Of a stretch of DNA of 64,000 bases, positions 42,071-50,678 are shown piece after piece. The DNA is taken from assembly GCA_963789005.1 (NCBI GenBank), contig CAWBIZ010000011.1:310001-374000 (forward strand), written 5' to 3'. Position 1 is the stretch's first letter. Each line of letters opens with the position of its first letter. The notes beneath the pieces are model-generated. The model worked only from the letters and a program-made list of their open reading frames with translations, made no database searches and was not told where the DNA came from. A program made the position numbers and the translations under genes. Source of the DNA: DASSUW01 sp963789005 (GTDB taxonomy: Bacteria; Actinomycetota; Thermoleophilia; Solirubrobacterales; Solirubrobacteraceae).

Positions 42071-42418
42071 TCAGTCGTCGTCGGGACCGTCGTCGCCGCC
42101 GTGCTGGCCGCCGCCGCCGGAGCGCTCGACCTCGATCGCGATCCACCGGCCGTCGCGGCGGCGCACGGTCGCCTCGATCCGCGTCATGCCCGTGCGCAGC
42201 CCGGCGAAGCCGGCGACCCGCTCGAAGCGCGTGCGGGAGGTGACCTTGATGCGCTTCGTGCCGCGCTCGGTGTCGTGAAGGCGGAACGTGCGGTTGTCGC
42301 GGTTGACGGACACGACGGTGCCCTCGAACTCGCGGACGGCGGCGGGAGCGGCCGCAGGCGCTGCGAGGAGCGCGGCGGCGGCAACGACGACGGGTGTGAC
42401 TCGGCGAAGGTTGGTCAT
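42071..42418 (-). CDS. Secreted DUF5666-like small protein
   Basis: 115 residues from ATG 42418. Signal peptide with AAAPAAAVREF cleavage region; mature part FEGTVVSVNRDNRTFRLHDT and GMTRIEATVRRRDGRWIAIEVE forms an OB-like beta-barrel of the DUF5666 type; Gly/His/Asp-rich tail. Function unknown. Its ATG overlaps the stop of the EAL remnant (ATGA). Confidence 0.7.
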   Translation of the reverse strand: MTNLRRVTPVVVAAAALLAAPAAAPAAVREFEGTVVSVNRDNRTFRLHDTERGTKRIKVTSRTRFERVAGFAGLRTGMTRIEATVRRRDGRWIAIEVERSGGGGQHGGDDGPDDD

Positions 42419-42735
42419 TGCCGCAGCGTGGCGGCGGACGACCCAAGGGCCCGCGAATCGCGGGTTAAGGGTCGGCCAAGGAGCGCGTCCAGCGGCCGCG
42501 GCATCGAGATCCCGAAGCCCTGCACGAAGTCGACGCCCATCTCGGCGAGGCGGTCGCGCGTCGCCTCGTCCTCGACGCACTCGGCGATCGTGCGCGCGCC
42601 GACGACATGGCCGACGTGGTTGACGCTCTCCACCAGCGCGGCGGCCACCGGGTCGGAGCAGATGTCGCGCACGAACCCGCCGTCGATCTTCAGGTAGTCG
42701 ACCGGGAGGTGCTTGAGGTAGGCGCGCAGCCCGAG
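42415..42735 (-). pseudogene. EAL-domain c-di-GMP phosphodiesterase remnant
   Basis: About 105 codons match the C-terminal third of an EAL domain: YLKHLPVDYLKIDGGFVRDI, TIAECVEDEATRDRLAEMGV and DFVQGFGISMPRPLDALL. The catalytic EAL/EVL, ExD and DDFG motifs that should lie upstream are missing; the preceding sequence is unrelated. I read it as a truncated, inactive fragment. A neighbouring GGDEF gene is at 45132. Confidence 0.75.
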
Positions 42736-42902
42736 CCGCGCCGACGCGTGCGGCCGCAGGTGCGCGGGCGGGTACTCGGCCGCAGCGGTCGAGTGTCGAG
42801 GCCCGCCTCCGGCGATCCGGGAGTCCTGACGCGCCAGTTCCCTGACCAAAATGGCGAGCCCCTCCGTACCTCGGGCGTTCATTCCCCTCCAGGAGGTCAC
42901 GC

Positions 42903-43535
42903 ATGGTCCCCCGCACGTTGCTCTCTTCGCTCGTCGCGGCCATTGCGGTGGTCGCCCTGGTCGCGGGCCCGGCGGCAGCCCACGACCGCGACGGCAAGCA
43001 CCGCTCGCACCACGGCAAGCACAGCTGGCACGGCAAGCACTACGACGGCAAGCACCACGGCAAGAAGAAGTACGGCGCGACGACGCTCAAGCTGGACGCA
43101 GGTGCGGTCGCCGCTCTCACCAGCCTCGGGGTCACCGCCGCTCCGATCGAGCCGGCCAAGGCGCTGGCGGCCGACGAGCTCGCCTTTCCGATCACCAACA
43201 GCTTCAAGCGGGCCCTGCGCTCGGGCGTCATCGAGCACAGCGGCGGCATCTCGCTGACGGCCGGCGACACGGTCGTCGAGCTGACCGACTTCGAGATCGA
43301 CGTGGCCGAGGAGGTCCTCACGGCGCAGGTCGGCGACGCACGCGTCCCGATCCTCGACCTCGACTTCTCGACGGCGCGCATCTCGTGGTCGCGCGGCGGC
43401 CTCTCGGTCGGCCCCGTCGGAGCCACGCTGACCGGCGTCGCAGCCGGCGCGCTCAACGAGGCGTTCGGTGTGACGGCGTTCACCGAGGGCCTGAAGCTCG
43501 GCGACGCGACGGTGAGCTACAAGCGCCTCTGGTAG
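42903..43535 (+). CDS. Secreted histidine-rich protein with beta-rich C-terminal domain
   Basis: 210 residues. A strong AGGAGG site precedes ATG 42903. Signal peptide ending GPAAAHD; then a ~30-residue His/Lys/Gly repeat region (GKHRSHHGKHSWHGKHYDGK) likely to bind metal ions or heme. The C-terminal ~150 residues (LKLDAGAVAALTSLGVTAAP, HSGGISLTAGDTVVELTDFE) resemble HtaA-like domains of actinobacterial secreted proteins. Function unknown. Confidence 0.72.
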   Translation: MVPRTLLSSLVAAIAVVALVAGPAAAHDRDGKHRSHHGKHSWHGKHYDGKHHGKKKYGATTLKLDAGAVAALTSLGVTAAPIEPAKALAADELAFPITNSFKRALRSGVIEHSGGISLTAGDTVVELTDFEIDVAEEVLTAQVGDARVPILDLDFSTARISWSRGGLSVGPVGATLTGVAAGALNEAFGVTAFTEGLKLGDATVSYKRLW

Positions 43536-43556
43536 GGGTCGCTCCGGCCTAGGCCC

Positions 43557-43582
43557 GGCCGAGGTGGGAGCCCACCTCGGCC
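43557..43582. terminator. Bidirectional hairpin terminator
   Basis: GGCCGAGGTGGG (43557-43568), two bases, CCCACCTCGGCC (43571-43582). It lies between the convergent genes ending at 43535 (+) and 43597 (-). Confidence 0.75.
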
Positions 43583-43596
43583 GGCCGCCGGCCGGC

Positions 43597-43947
43597 TCAC
43601 GCGCTCGTGGCGTCCAGGTGCTGCAGCAGCTCGTGGGCAGCGAGCTCGATCTCCTTGTGGCGCCACTCGGCGGCCCGGTACACGCACGCGATCAGGCCTG
43701 TGCGGTGCAGGCGCCGGAAGTCGCCGTAGACGAACGCGTACCGCGCCTTGGTCTCGTCCGTCGCCCCCTCGGTCAGCCCGAGGTGCCACGCCGCGTAGTC
43801 CTCCCAGCCGTGCGAGCCGAGGAACGAGTTCTCGGCCGCCGCGCGCGGCTGTGAGTCCCCCCAGTCGCTCTCGAGCACGTACTGCCGGGCGTCGATCAGC
43901 TCCCGAGCCCGCGCCACCGCCTTCGGATTCACCGCGTAGGACGCCAT
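43597..43947 (-). CDS. Conserved hypothetical protein
   Basis: 116 residues from ATG 43947 (an ATG at 43968 would add 7). The sequence SYAVNPKAVARARELIDARQ, GWEDYAAWHLGLTEGA, ARYAFVYGDFRRLHR and AEWRHKEIELAAHELLQHLD is strongly conserved-looking and Trp/His-rich; I recall similar proteins in many actinobacteria but no function. Confidence 0.75.
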   Translation of the reverse strand: MASYAVNPKAVARARELIDARQYVLESDWGDSQPRAAAENSFLGSHGWEDYAAWHLGLTEGATDETKARYAFVYGDFRRLHRTGLIACVYRAAEWRHKEIELAAHELLQHLDATSA

Positions 43948-43995
43948 CGGAACATCTTGGCGTCTCATCCACCCGGCCTGCGCCATGATCTTGCA

Positions 43996-44955
43996 GTGGG
44001 AGGTCTCGCACGACGCATCGCCTTCGCCCCTGTCGTCTTGGTTGCCGTGGCCGTCGTCATCTACGGCGGGCTACGGGTCCTGCGGCCGGATCTCTATCCA
44101 GCGGGCGACCCGCTGCTCGGCGGGATCGTGCACGACCTCGACCGCGCGTTCCTGCACTTCGACTTCGGCTGTGCGCCGCCCGGCAGAACCGGCTCCAGCG
44201 CCAGGGCGAGTGGTGCGTGCACGCCCGTCCGGGAGCTCTGGGAGCGCGGCATGGCGGCTGACATCTGGCTGCTGGCCGGGTCGATCGTCATCGGCGTCGT
44301 CGTCGGCGTCCTGGGCGGGCTGTGGTGTGCCGGACACCCGCGGACGCTGCGGGCGCGCGCGCTGCAGGCGGGAGCGGCGGTGGCCTACTGCGCGCCCGTG
44401 TACGTCGTGGGCCTGGGGCTGCTGTACCTCTTCAACCCCGTGTACGGGGTCTTCCAGATCCCGGGCTTCTTCGACGCCGCGCCGCGCTGGGCCTCGCCGT
44501 TCACGGATCCCTGGACATGGTTGCGGACGCTCCTCGTCCCGTGGCTGGTCCTGGCCGCGCCGCTGGCCGGCATGTGCCTGCGGCTGACGCTGGGCATGGC
44601 CCGCGAGATCACGCAGGAGGACTACGTCCGGACCGCGGTGGCGAAGGGCGTCACGACGAGCCGTGTCATGCGCCGCCACGTCGGCCTGCCGACGTTCGGC
44701 GCGACGGTCTCCTTCGCACCCGTCACGCTGCCGCTGTTCCTCACCAACGTCATGCTCGTCGAGCGGGTCTTCTCGGTTCCCGGGTTCTTCCACTACTTGT
44801 GGGCGGCGATCGGCAACAACGACGAGAGCGCGATCAACCTGCCGATCGTGATCGCGGCCGCGCTGTGGACGACGGCGCTCCTGATCGTCCTCGGGCTGCT
44901 GGCCGACGCAATCCTCGGGCGGCTCGACCCGCGCGTGCGCGGCGCGGCGTTCTAG
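43996..44955 (+). CDS. Orphan ABC transporter permease (DppB/OppB-like)
   Basis: 319 residues from GTG 43996. Six membrane helices and the binding-protein-dependent permease motif MAREITQEDYVRTAVAKGV with the EAA-loop consensus, plus PGFFHYLWAAI near the C-terminus. DppB-type permeases import peptides or nickel with a second permease, two ATPases and a lipoprotein. None of these partner genes flanks it: a tRNA follows immediately. It may be a relic or work with components elsewhere. Confidence 0.88.
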   Translation: MGGLARRIAFAPVVLVAVAVVIYGGLRVLRPDLYPAGDPLLGGIVHDLDRAFLHFDFGCAPPGRTGSSARASGACTPVRELWERGMAADIWLLAGSIVIGVVVGVLGGLWCAGHPRTLRARALQAGAAVAYCAPVYVVGLGLLYLFNPVYGVFQIPGFFDAAPRWASPFTDPWTWLRTLLVPWLVLAAPLAGMCLRLTLGMAREITQEDYVRTAVAKGVTTSRVMRRHVGLPTFGATVSFAPVTLPLFLTNVMLVERVFSVPGFFHYLWAAIGNNDESAINLPIVIAAALWTTALLIVLGLLADAILGRLDPRVRGAAF

Positions 44956-44976
44956 AGCCTGTCTCGACCCGGTCGA

Positions 44977-45049
44977 TGGAGCTAGGGGGACTCGAACCCC
45001 CGACCTCCTGGGTGCGATCCAGGCGCTCTCCCAACTGAGCTATAGCCCC
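44977..45049 (-). tRNA. tRNA-Ala (anticodon CGC)
   Basis: 73 nt, CCA not encoded. Acceptor GGGGCTA/TAGCTCC contains the alanine identity pair G3:U70; anticodon stem CCTGG/CCAGG with loop ATCGCAC gives CGC (codon GCG); T arm GGGGGTTCGAGTCCCCC. It lies just downstream of the orphan permease and upstream, divergently, of the GGDEF gene. Confidence 0.95.
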
Positions 45050-45131
45050 GGGCGGCGTGGCGTCGAGCAGGGTTTTGGTGCCACGCCGTGGAAGCTGCGA
45101 TTGTAGCTGGCAGGATGTTGTGCGACGCCCC

Positions 45132-47063
45132 ATGAGCTTCCGCTCGCTCCTCACCCCGAGTTTCCGGAGCCGCCTCCGGCTGTTCTTCGTCGTCAGCGTC
45201 GTCGTGCCGATGCTGACGATGGTCGTCGTCCTCGTCGTGCTCGTGATCAGGACCGAGGAGAGCAACACCGACGCTCGGCTGTCGACGGCGCTGGTGGTGG
45301 CCACGCGCGTGCTCACCGAGGAGCGCTCGGAGGCCGCCACCGTCGCCGGCACGATTGCCGAGGACCAGGCGCTCGCCGACGCCCGGGCAGCGCGTGATCG
45401 GCAGGCCGTGCAGGACCGGCTCGAGGCATTGAAGACCCGAGAGGCGGCCGAGTACGTGGACCTGCGCCTCGACGGCTTCGACGACTTCGACGCCGGCAGC
45501 CGGCCCGCCGTGGCGCCGGCGGTGCGGCCGCTGGTGAACGCGCAGGACGTCGAGCAGGGGGAGATCACCGTCGCGATGCTCTCGCCGGAGGCGTTCGGCC
45601 GCCGGGTCGAGGACCTCACCGGCGCCAGCGTGGTCATGTTCATGGGGGGCGAGCGCATCGAGTCCTCCGCGGCAGGCGTTCCGAGCGACCTTCCCGACGA
45701 GGGCTCGGTGATGGTCGACGGCGACAAGAACCGGGTGCGGGGCTTCACGGCGCCCGCCGTCGGCGGGGAGGTCGACATCCGGCTCCTGCTCGACGAGCAG
45801 GACGCCGCGTCGCTGCGCGACGCCACCACGATCCTCGCCGTCCTGGCGGTGATCGCCTTCCTGGTCCTCGCCGCCCTGTTCGCGGTCGCCATCTCGCGCC
45901 GCCTGCAGTCGGAGATCCAGCGGCTCCTGGTCGCCGCCCAGCGGCTCGGGCGGGGCGACTTCTCGGTCGACGTCCCGGTCGACGGCGCCGACGAGTTCGC
46001 CGCCCTCGGGCGCGAGTTCAACTCGATGGCCCGCCAGCTCGAGGCCCAGATCGAGGAGCTCCAGCGCGAGCGCACCCGGCTCGAGGAGTCGTTCCGGCGC
46101 GTCGGGGAGTCGTTCGCCGCCGCCCACGACCGCGTGGGCGTGATGGAGATCGTCGTCCAGACCGCGGTCGAGGGGATCGGCGCCGCCGCCGGTCGGGCCA
46201 GCATGCGCGGGCCGGACAACCTGCTGCAGGAGGTGGCCCGCACCGGCCGGCCGCAGGAGTTCGAGCGCGCGCTGCACGCCGCCGAGGCGGCGGTCATCGA
46301 CGCCGGCCAGATCGCCGAGATCCAGCTCGGCGTGGTGAGCGCGCTGGCCGCGCCGCTGGGCTCGCTGGAGGAGTCCGACCAGGTGATCGGCATCGTCTCC
46401 GTGGCGCGGGCGGACCGCGCCTTCACGCACGGCGAGCGCGACCTGTTCGCCTATCTCACCAGCGGGGCGGCGGTGTCGGTCGAGAACGTCGACCTGCACG
46501 AGACCGTCAAGCGCCAGGCGGTGACCGACGACCTGACCGGCCTGTTCAACCACCGGCGCTTCCAGGAGGTGATGACGGCCGAGGTGGAGCGTGCCCGCCG
46601 GTACAACCAGGAGATGGGCCTGATCATGCTCGACCTCGACAACTTCAAGCAGGTCAACGACACGTACGGGCACATCCAGGGCGACACGGTGCTGCGCGAG
46701 GTCGCGCGCGTGCTGCGGCACTCCTCGCGCGAGATCGACGAGCCGGCCCGCTACGGCGGCGAGGAGATGGCGGTCGCCCTCCCGCAGACCGACCTCGAGG
46801 GCGCCTACCGCTTCGCCGAGCGCGTCCGGCGGCGAATCGAGGCGCTCGAGCTGCCGCTCGCCGGCGGCGCCAAGCTGCAGGTCACCGCCTCGTTCGGCGT
46901 CGCCTCGCTGAACACCGCCGCGACGGCCGACAAGGACGCGCTCGTGGCGGCGGCCGACGGCGCGCTGTACGAGGCCAAGCGCGCGGGCAAGAACCAGACC
47001 GTCCGGGCAACAGAGAGCGCCCGCCGGCCGCGGGGCATCCACGGCGTCGCGTCAGCCGAGTAG
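45132..47063 (+). CDS. Membrane diguanylate cyclase (HAMP-GAF-GGDEF)
   Basis: 643 residues from ATG 45132. Two membrane helices (about 18-42 and ~235-260) flank an extracytoplasmic sensor region. A HAMP segment (SRRLQSEIQRLLVAAQRLGR, DEFAALGREFNSMARQL), coiled coil and GAF-like domain precede the C-terminal GGDEF domain (VTDDLTGLFNHRRFQEVM, LDLDNFKQVNDTYGH, GGEEM active-site variant, SFGVASL). The inhibitory I-site R-E-I-D lies five residues before the GGEEM. It synthesises c-di-GMP. No intact EAL gene is in the window, only a remnant. Confidence 0.93.
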   Translation: MSFRSLLTPSFRSRLRLFFVVSVVVPMLTMVVVLVVLVIRTEESNTDARLSTALVVATRVLTEERSEAATVAGTIAEDQALADARAARDRQAVQDRLEALKTREAAEYVDLRLDGFDDFDAGSRPAVAPAVRPLVNAQDVEQGEITVAMLSPEAFGRRVEDLTGASVVMFMGGERIESSAAGVPSDLPDEGSVMVDGDKNRVRGFTAPAVGGEVDIRLLLDEQDAASLRDATTILAVLAVIAFLVLAALFAVAISRRLQSEIQRLLVAAQRLGRGDFSVDVPVDGADEFAALGREFNSMARQLEAQIEELQRERTRLEESFRRVGESFAAAHDRVGVMEIVVQTAVEGIGAAAGRASMRGPDNLLQEVARTGRPQEFERALHAAEAAVIDAGQIAEIQLGVVSALAAPLGSLEESDQVIGIVSVARADRAFTHGERDLFAYLTSGAAVSVENVDLHETVKRQAVTDDLTGLFNHRRFQEVMTAEVERARRYNQEMGLIMLDLDNFKQVNDTYGHIQGDTVLREVARVLRHSSREIDEPARYGGEEMAVALPQTDLEGAYRFAERVRRRIEALELPLAGGAKLQVTASFGVASLNTAATADKDALVAAADGALYEAKRAGKNQTVRATESARRPRGIHGVASAE

Positions 47064-47078
47064 CCTTTCAGGACAGGC

Positions 47079-47501
47079 ATGGGACTGCTGGACGACGCCA
47101 TCCGCGAGCACCTGGAGCTCAAGCGCGCCCACGGTGCAGACCCGACCGAGGTCGAGGCGCAGGAGCGCGAGGCGCTCGGGGCGCCGCGCCAGGCCGAGTT
47201 CGCCAGTCCGGCCGGCGAGCAGGACGAGCCGCCGCCCGCCGGGGCCGACGCGCCTGCGGAGCCGGACCCGGAGCCCGCGCCCGCCGAGCAGGAGCCAGAA
47301 GCGCAGGCTGAGGACGCGTGGTTCGAGGCCGAGCCGGACGAGGTCCCGGCGAGCGAGACCCTCGAGCACCCTGAGCCGGCCGCCGAGCCGGAGGCCGACG
47401 ACGTCCTCGAGGAGACGCCCGAGTTCCTCCAGGAGACGCCCGAGCACGATCGCCTGTGGTTCGAGCAGCGCCCGCCGCGCGACTTCGACTGGGACAAGTA
47501 G
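47079..47501 (+). CDS. Small acidic Pro/Glu-rich protein
   Basis: 140 residues: a short helical N-terminus MGLLDDAIREHLELKRAHGA, then a very acidic Glu/Pro/Ala low-complexity middle and a conserved-looking end RLWFEQRPPRDFDWDK. It follows the GGDEF gene by 15 bp. No function known; the ends rather than the middle are likely functional. Confidence 0.65.
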   Translation: MGLLDDAIREHLELKRAHGADPTEVEAQEREALGAPRQAEFASPAGEQDEPPPAGADAPAEPDPEPAPAEQEPEAQAEDAWFEAEPDEVPASETLEHPEPAAEPEADDVLEETPEFLQETPEHDRLWFEQRPPRDFDWDK

Positions 47502-47760
47502 TCCCACCGACACCCGTCCAGCAGCGCCCGGACGCGCCCGACACCCGTCCACCGGGGTTGAGCACGCCCCTGGGCACGCCGACACAATCATCGAGACCAC
47601 CGGCCCCTACGGGCGGCCGCAAGGTCGGCCTCGTCACTCCCGACCGAGGTGCCGGAATCGCGGCGATCGTTCTCCTGCCCCGGAGCGAGACGCTCCCTCC
47701 GGCCGGCTCACTCGACACGGGCCGCGCGGTTGCCGCCGCGCGGCCCGGAGCCGAGTTGCG
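47502..47760. other. Intergenic region with a 13-bp direct repeat
   Basis: No gene supported. CGACACCCGTCCA occurs at 47508-47520 and 47539-47551. A terminator hairpin lies near its right end. Confidence 0.4.
47719..47746. terminator. GC-rich hairpin terminator
   Basis: GGGCCGCGCGG (47719-47729), loop TTGCCG, CCGCGCGGCCC (47736-47746). It stands 15 bp beyond the ABC permease stop (47761, minus strand). Confidence 0.65.
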
Positions 47761-48600
47761 CTAGCCCCGCCGGTAGAGCCGCACCGTGAGCGGCGCGAAG
47801 ATCGCCGTGATCGCCGCGGCGGTGCCGAGCACGATCATGATGTCGCCCAGCTCGGCGTTGCCCTCCATCAGCCCGCGCGACGCCGTTGCGAGGATCGAGA
47901 CCGGGTTCGCGTCGACGAAGTCCTCGAGCCCGTTCGGCAGCGTGTCGGGGTCCACGAACACGTTCGAGAGGAACGTGAGCGGGAAGATGCTCATGAAGCC
48001 GGCGTTCATGACCGCGTTGGGAGAGCGCATCAGGAGGCCGAGCGTCGTGAACACCCACGAGAGGCCGAACGCGAAGACGACCACGAGCGCCAGCGCGGCG
48101 ACCACGCCGGGGACGCCGGCCTCGGGCCGGTAGCCGAGGATCACGCCGAGGACGATGATCACCACGCCGCCGAGCACGTAGCGGACGCTGTCGCCGAGCA
48201 GGGAGCCGACCAGCGGCGCGGGCCGCCAGATCGGCAGCGAGCGGAAGCGGTCGACGACGCCCTTCGTGAGGTCGGTGTTGAGCGCCACGCCGGAGTAGAC
48301 GGTGTTGAACAGCACCTGCATCACCAGGATCCCGGGCAGGATGTAGTCCAGGTACGCGCCGGTCGAGCCCGCGATGGCGCCGCCGAACAGGTACGTGAAC
48401 ATGAGCACGAACATCACCGGCGTGATCGTCACGTCGAGCAGCTGCTCGGGGACGTGCTTGACCTTCAGCATGCCGCGCCACGCGAACGTCAGCGCGGCAG
48501 ACACCAAGCTCGGCCGCGGCGGCCGCTCGGTCGAGGCGATCGCCTTGCGGACCGCGGCCTCGTCGGCGCCGGTCGTCGCGCCGGTCTCGAGCGTGCTCAT
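47761..48600 (-). CDS. ABC-2 type transporter permease (DrrB-like), second system
   Basis: 279 residues from ATG 48600. N-terminal cytoplasmic ~40 residues, then six membrane helices with TPVMFVLMFTYLFGGAIAGS, DRFRSLPIWRPAPLVGSLLG (coupling region) and FPLTFLSNVFVDPDTLPNGL, the DrrB-type pattern. The ATG overlaps the ATPase stop by 4 nt. Substrate unknown. Confidence 0.92.
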   Translation of the reverse strand: MSTLETGATTGADEAAVRKAIASTERPPRPSLVSAALTFAWRGMLKVKHVPEQLLDVTITPVMFVLMFTYLFGGAIAGSTGAYLDYILPGILVMQVLFNTVYSGVALNTDLTKGVVDRFRSLPIWRPAPLVGSLLGDSVRYVLGGVVIIVLGVILGYRPEAGVPGVVAALALVVVFAFGLSWVFTTLGLLMRSPNAVMNAGFMSIFPLTFLSNVFVDPDTLPNGLEDFVDANPVSILATASRGLMEGNAELGDIMIVLGTAAAITAIFAPLTVRLYRRG

Positions 48601-49568
48601 GCCGCCGCCTCCTGCTCCTCGATCGAATCGGGCTCGGCCGGGTGGCCGGTGAGGGCGAGGAAGACCTCGTCCAGGCTCGGCTGGCCGAGCGAGAAGTCCG
48701 CGATCCGCACGCCGGCGCGCGACAGCGCGGCGACCGCCTCGGCGCCGCGGTCGCCGTCCGAGCACTGGACCGACAGCGCGGCGGGATCGGGCTCGAGGTG
48801 CACGGCGCCGAGCTCGCGCGCCAGCACCTCCTCGGCCTCCGCGCGCTGCTCGGGGTCGAGCAGCCGCACGTGCAGCGATCCCGAGCCCACCGACGCCTTG
48901 AGCTGCCCGGGCGTGCCCTCGGCGATCACCTTGCCGTGGTCGATCACGGCGATGCCCTCCGCGAGCTGGTCGGCCTCCTCGAGGTACTGCGTGCAGAGCA
49001 GGATCGTCGTCCCGCCCGCCACCAGCATGCGGATGATGTCCCACACCTGGTTGCGCGAGCGCGGGTCGAGCCCGGTGGTGGGCTCGTCGAGGAACATCAG
49101 CTGCGGGGTGACGACGATGCTGGCCGCGATGTCGAGCCGCCGCCGCATCCCGCCCGAGTAGTTCTTTACCAGCTTCGCGGCCGCCTCGGCGAGGCCGAAC
49201 GCCTCGAGCAGCTCGCCGGCGCGCTCCTTGGCCGCGGCACGCCGCAGGCCGAGCAGCCGGCCGATCAGGATCAGGTTCTCGCGGCCGGTCAGGTCCTCGT
49301 CGACGGAGGCGAGCTGGCCGGTCAGGCTCACCACGCCGCGCACCGCGTCGGGCTCACTGACGATGTCGTGCCCGAGCACGCGCGCGCTGCCCGCGTCGGG
49401 CCGGATCAGCGTGGCCAGCATCCGGATCGTCGTCGTCTTCCCGGCGCCGTTCGGGCCGAGCACGCCGTACACCGAGCCGCTCGGCACCGCGAGGTCGACG
49501 CCGTCCACGGCACGCGTCTCGCCGAACGCCTTGACCAGGCCGGTGGCTTCGATCGCAAGGGGGGTCAT
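48597..49568 (-). CDS. ABC transporter ATP-binding protein (DrrA-like), second system
   Basis: 323 residues. Walker A GPNGAGKTT, signature YSGGMRRRLD, Walker B LMFLDEPTTGLD, Gln in place of the H-loop His (LLCTQYLEEAD), and a C-terminal regulatory domain ending in SLGQPSLDEVFLALTGHPAE typical of DrrA. It is not a recent duplicate of the first system: the N- and C-terminal regions differ clearly. Confidence 0.93.
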   Translation of the reverse strand: MTPLAIEATGLVKAFGETRAVDGVDLAVPSGSVYGVLGPNGAGKTTTIRMLATLIRPDAGSARVLGHDIVSEPDAVRGVVSLTGQLASVDEDLTGRENLILIGRLLGLRRAAAKERAGELLEAFGLAEAAAKLVKNYSGGMRRRLDIAASIVVTPQLMFLDEPTTGLDPRSRNQVWDIIRMLVAGGTTILLCTQYLEEADQLAEGIAVIDHGKVIAEGTPGQLKASVGSGSLHVRLLDPEQRAEAEEVLARELGAVHLEPDPAALSVQCSDGDRGAEAVAALSRAGVRIADFSLGQPSLDEVFLALTGHPAEPDSIEEQEAAA

Positions 49569-49609
49569 GACAGCTACGACTCTCGCAGACGCGAGAACTC
49601 ATCGCGGGA

Positions 49610-49681
49610 TGGAGGCGGGGGGAATCGAACCCCCAACTCAGCCTTGCAAAGGCCGTGTGTTCCCGTTAGCACCACGCCCCC
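49610..49681 (-). tRNA. tRNA-Ala (anticodon TGC)
   Basis: 72 nt, CCA not encoded. Acceptor GGGGGCG/CGCCTCC with alanine identity pair G3:U70; anticodon loop TTTGCAA gives TGC (codon GCA); T arm GGGGGTTCGATTCCCCC. The D stem is short (GTG/CAC around CTAACGGGAA), which differs from the usual GCTC...GAGC. Confidence 0.9.
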
Positions 49682-49710
49682 GGGGCGGAGCACAGCTTAC
49701 GGCGCGCCGG

Positions 49711-50652
49711 TCAGAGCGCCCCGGTGCGGCGGGCGACCTCGGCGGCCGTGGCGGCGTTGATGTCGACGGTGTCGCGGACGTCCTCGGCGTAGCCTCCGGC
49801 GAGCACGACGCAGACGGCGATGCCCTCGTCGAGCAGGCGGTCGAGGACGAGCTCGTCGCGGGCGCGCAGGCCTGCCTTGGTGAGCTTCAGGCGACCGAGG
49901 CGGTCGCCCTCCCAGGGGTCGGCGCCCGCGAGGTAGAAGGCGAGGTCGGCGCGGGCGCGGGGGAGCGCGTGGTCGAGCGCCTCGGCCAGCGCAGCGAGGT
50001 AGCGGTCGTCGCCCGTCCCGCTGGCGATGTCGACGTCGAGGTCGGAGGGGTAACGTCGTCCGACGTCCGAGCTCGCGAGGACGGAGGACGAAACCGATCT
50101 CCACGGGTAGTTGTGCGCGCCGTGCAGGGAGAGCGTGAAGCACTCCGGGTCCGGGCCGAGGAGGTCGGCGGTGCCGTCGCCCTGGTGGACGTCGCAGTCG
50201 ACGACCAGCGCCCGCCGGACGCGGCCCTCGCCGCGCAGCCGCCAGAGCGCGACCGCGACGTCGTTGAACAGGCAGTACCCGCGCGCGAACGCGCGGCCGG
50301 CGTGGTGCGTGCCGCCGCCGAGGTTCATGCCGAGCCCGGCGTCGACGGCCAGCGCGGCCGCCTCGACCGTCCCGCCGACCGAGCGCCGGCCGCGCTCCAC
50401 CAGCGCGTCCGACCACGGCAGCCCGAGCCCGCGCTGCTCGCGCACGCTCAGCTCGCCCAGGCGCACGCGGCGCATCAGCGCCGGCTCGTGCACCTCCTCG
50501 AGCCACTCCCACGGCACGGCGTCGGCTTCGCGCACCTCGGTCGCCGTCCCGTCGGCCACCACCCGCTCGCGCAGGAGCGCGTACTTGTCCAGCGGGAAGC
50601 GGTGGCTGGCGGGCAGCGGGAACCGCCAGCGATCGTGGGTCCAGACGAGCAC
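49711..50652 (-). CDS. Histone-deacetylase-family protein (class IV-like)
   Basis: 313 residues from GTG 50652. The zinc-hydrolase fold motifs are complete: GGGTHHAGRAFARGYCLFND (active-site His pair), VDCDVHQGDGTA (metal Asp/His) and YLAGADPWEGDRLG (second metal Asp); the C-terminus has LAGGYAE. In bacteria such enzymes deacetylate acetylpolyamines, acetoin-pathway products or proteins. Divergent, 26 bp from the phosphodiesterase gene at 50679. Confidence 0.92.
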   Translation of the reverse strand: MLVWTHDRWRFPLPASHRFPLDKYALLRERVVADGTATEVREADAVPWEWLEEVHEPALMRRVRLGELSVREQRGLGLPWSDALVERGRRSVGGTVEAAALAVDAGLGMNLGGGTHHAGRAFARGYCLFNDVAVALWRLRGEGRVRRALVVDCDVHQGDGTADLLGPDPECFTLSLHGAHNYPWRSVSSSVLASSDVGRRYPSDLDVDIASGTGDDRYLAALAEALDHALPRARADLAFYLAGADPWEGDRLGRLKLTKAGLRARDELVLDRLLDEGIAVCVVLAGGYAEDVRDTVDINAATAAEVARRTGAL

Positions 50653-50661
50653 CGCGGCCCA

Positions 50662-50671
50662 ACGCTAGCGT
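50662..50671. promoter_or_regulatory. Palindromic bidirectional -10 candidate
   Basis: ACGCTAGCGT reads TAGCGT on both strands, 7 nt before GTG 50679 on the plus strand and 9 nt before GTG 50652 on the minus strand. Neither gene has a ribosome site. No -35 consensus is evident. Confidence 0.5.
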
Positions 50672-50678
50672 CCGCCGG

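Noticed and set aside
44977..49681. Genomic island or prophage between the two tRNA-Ala genes
   Set aside because: No integrase, no phage genes and no repeat of the tRNA 3' ends; genes between are a diguanylate cyclase, a small protein and an ABC exporter with native-looking composition.
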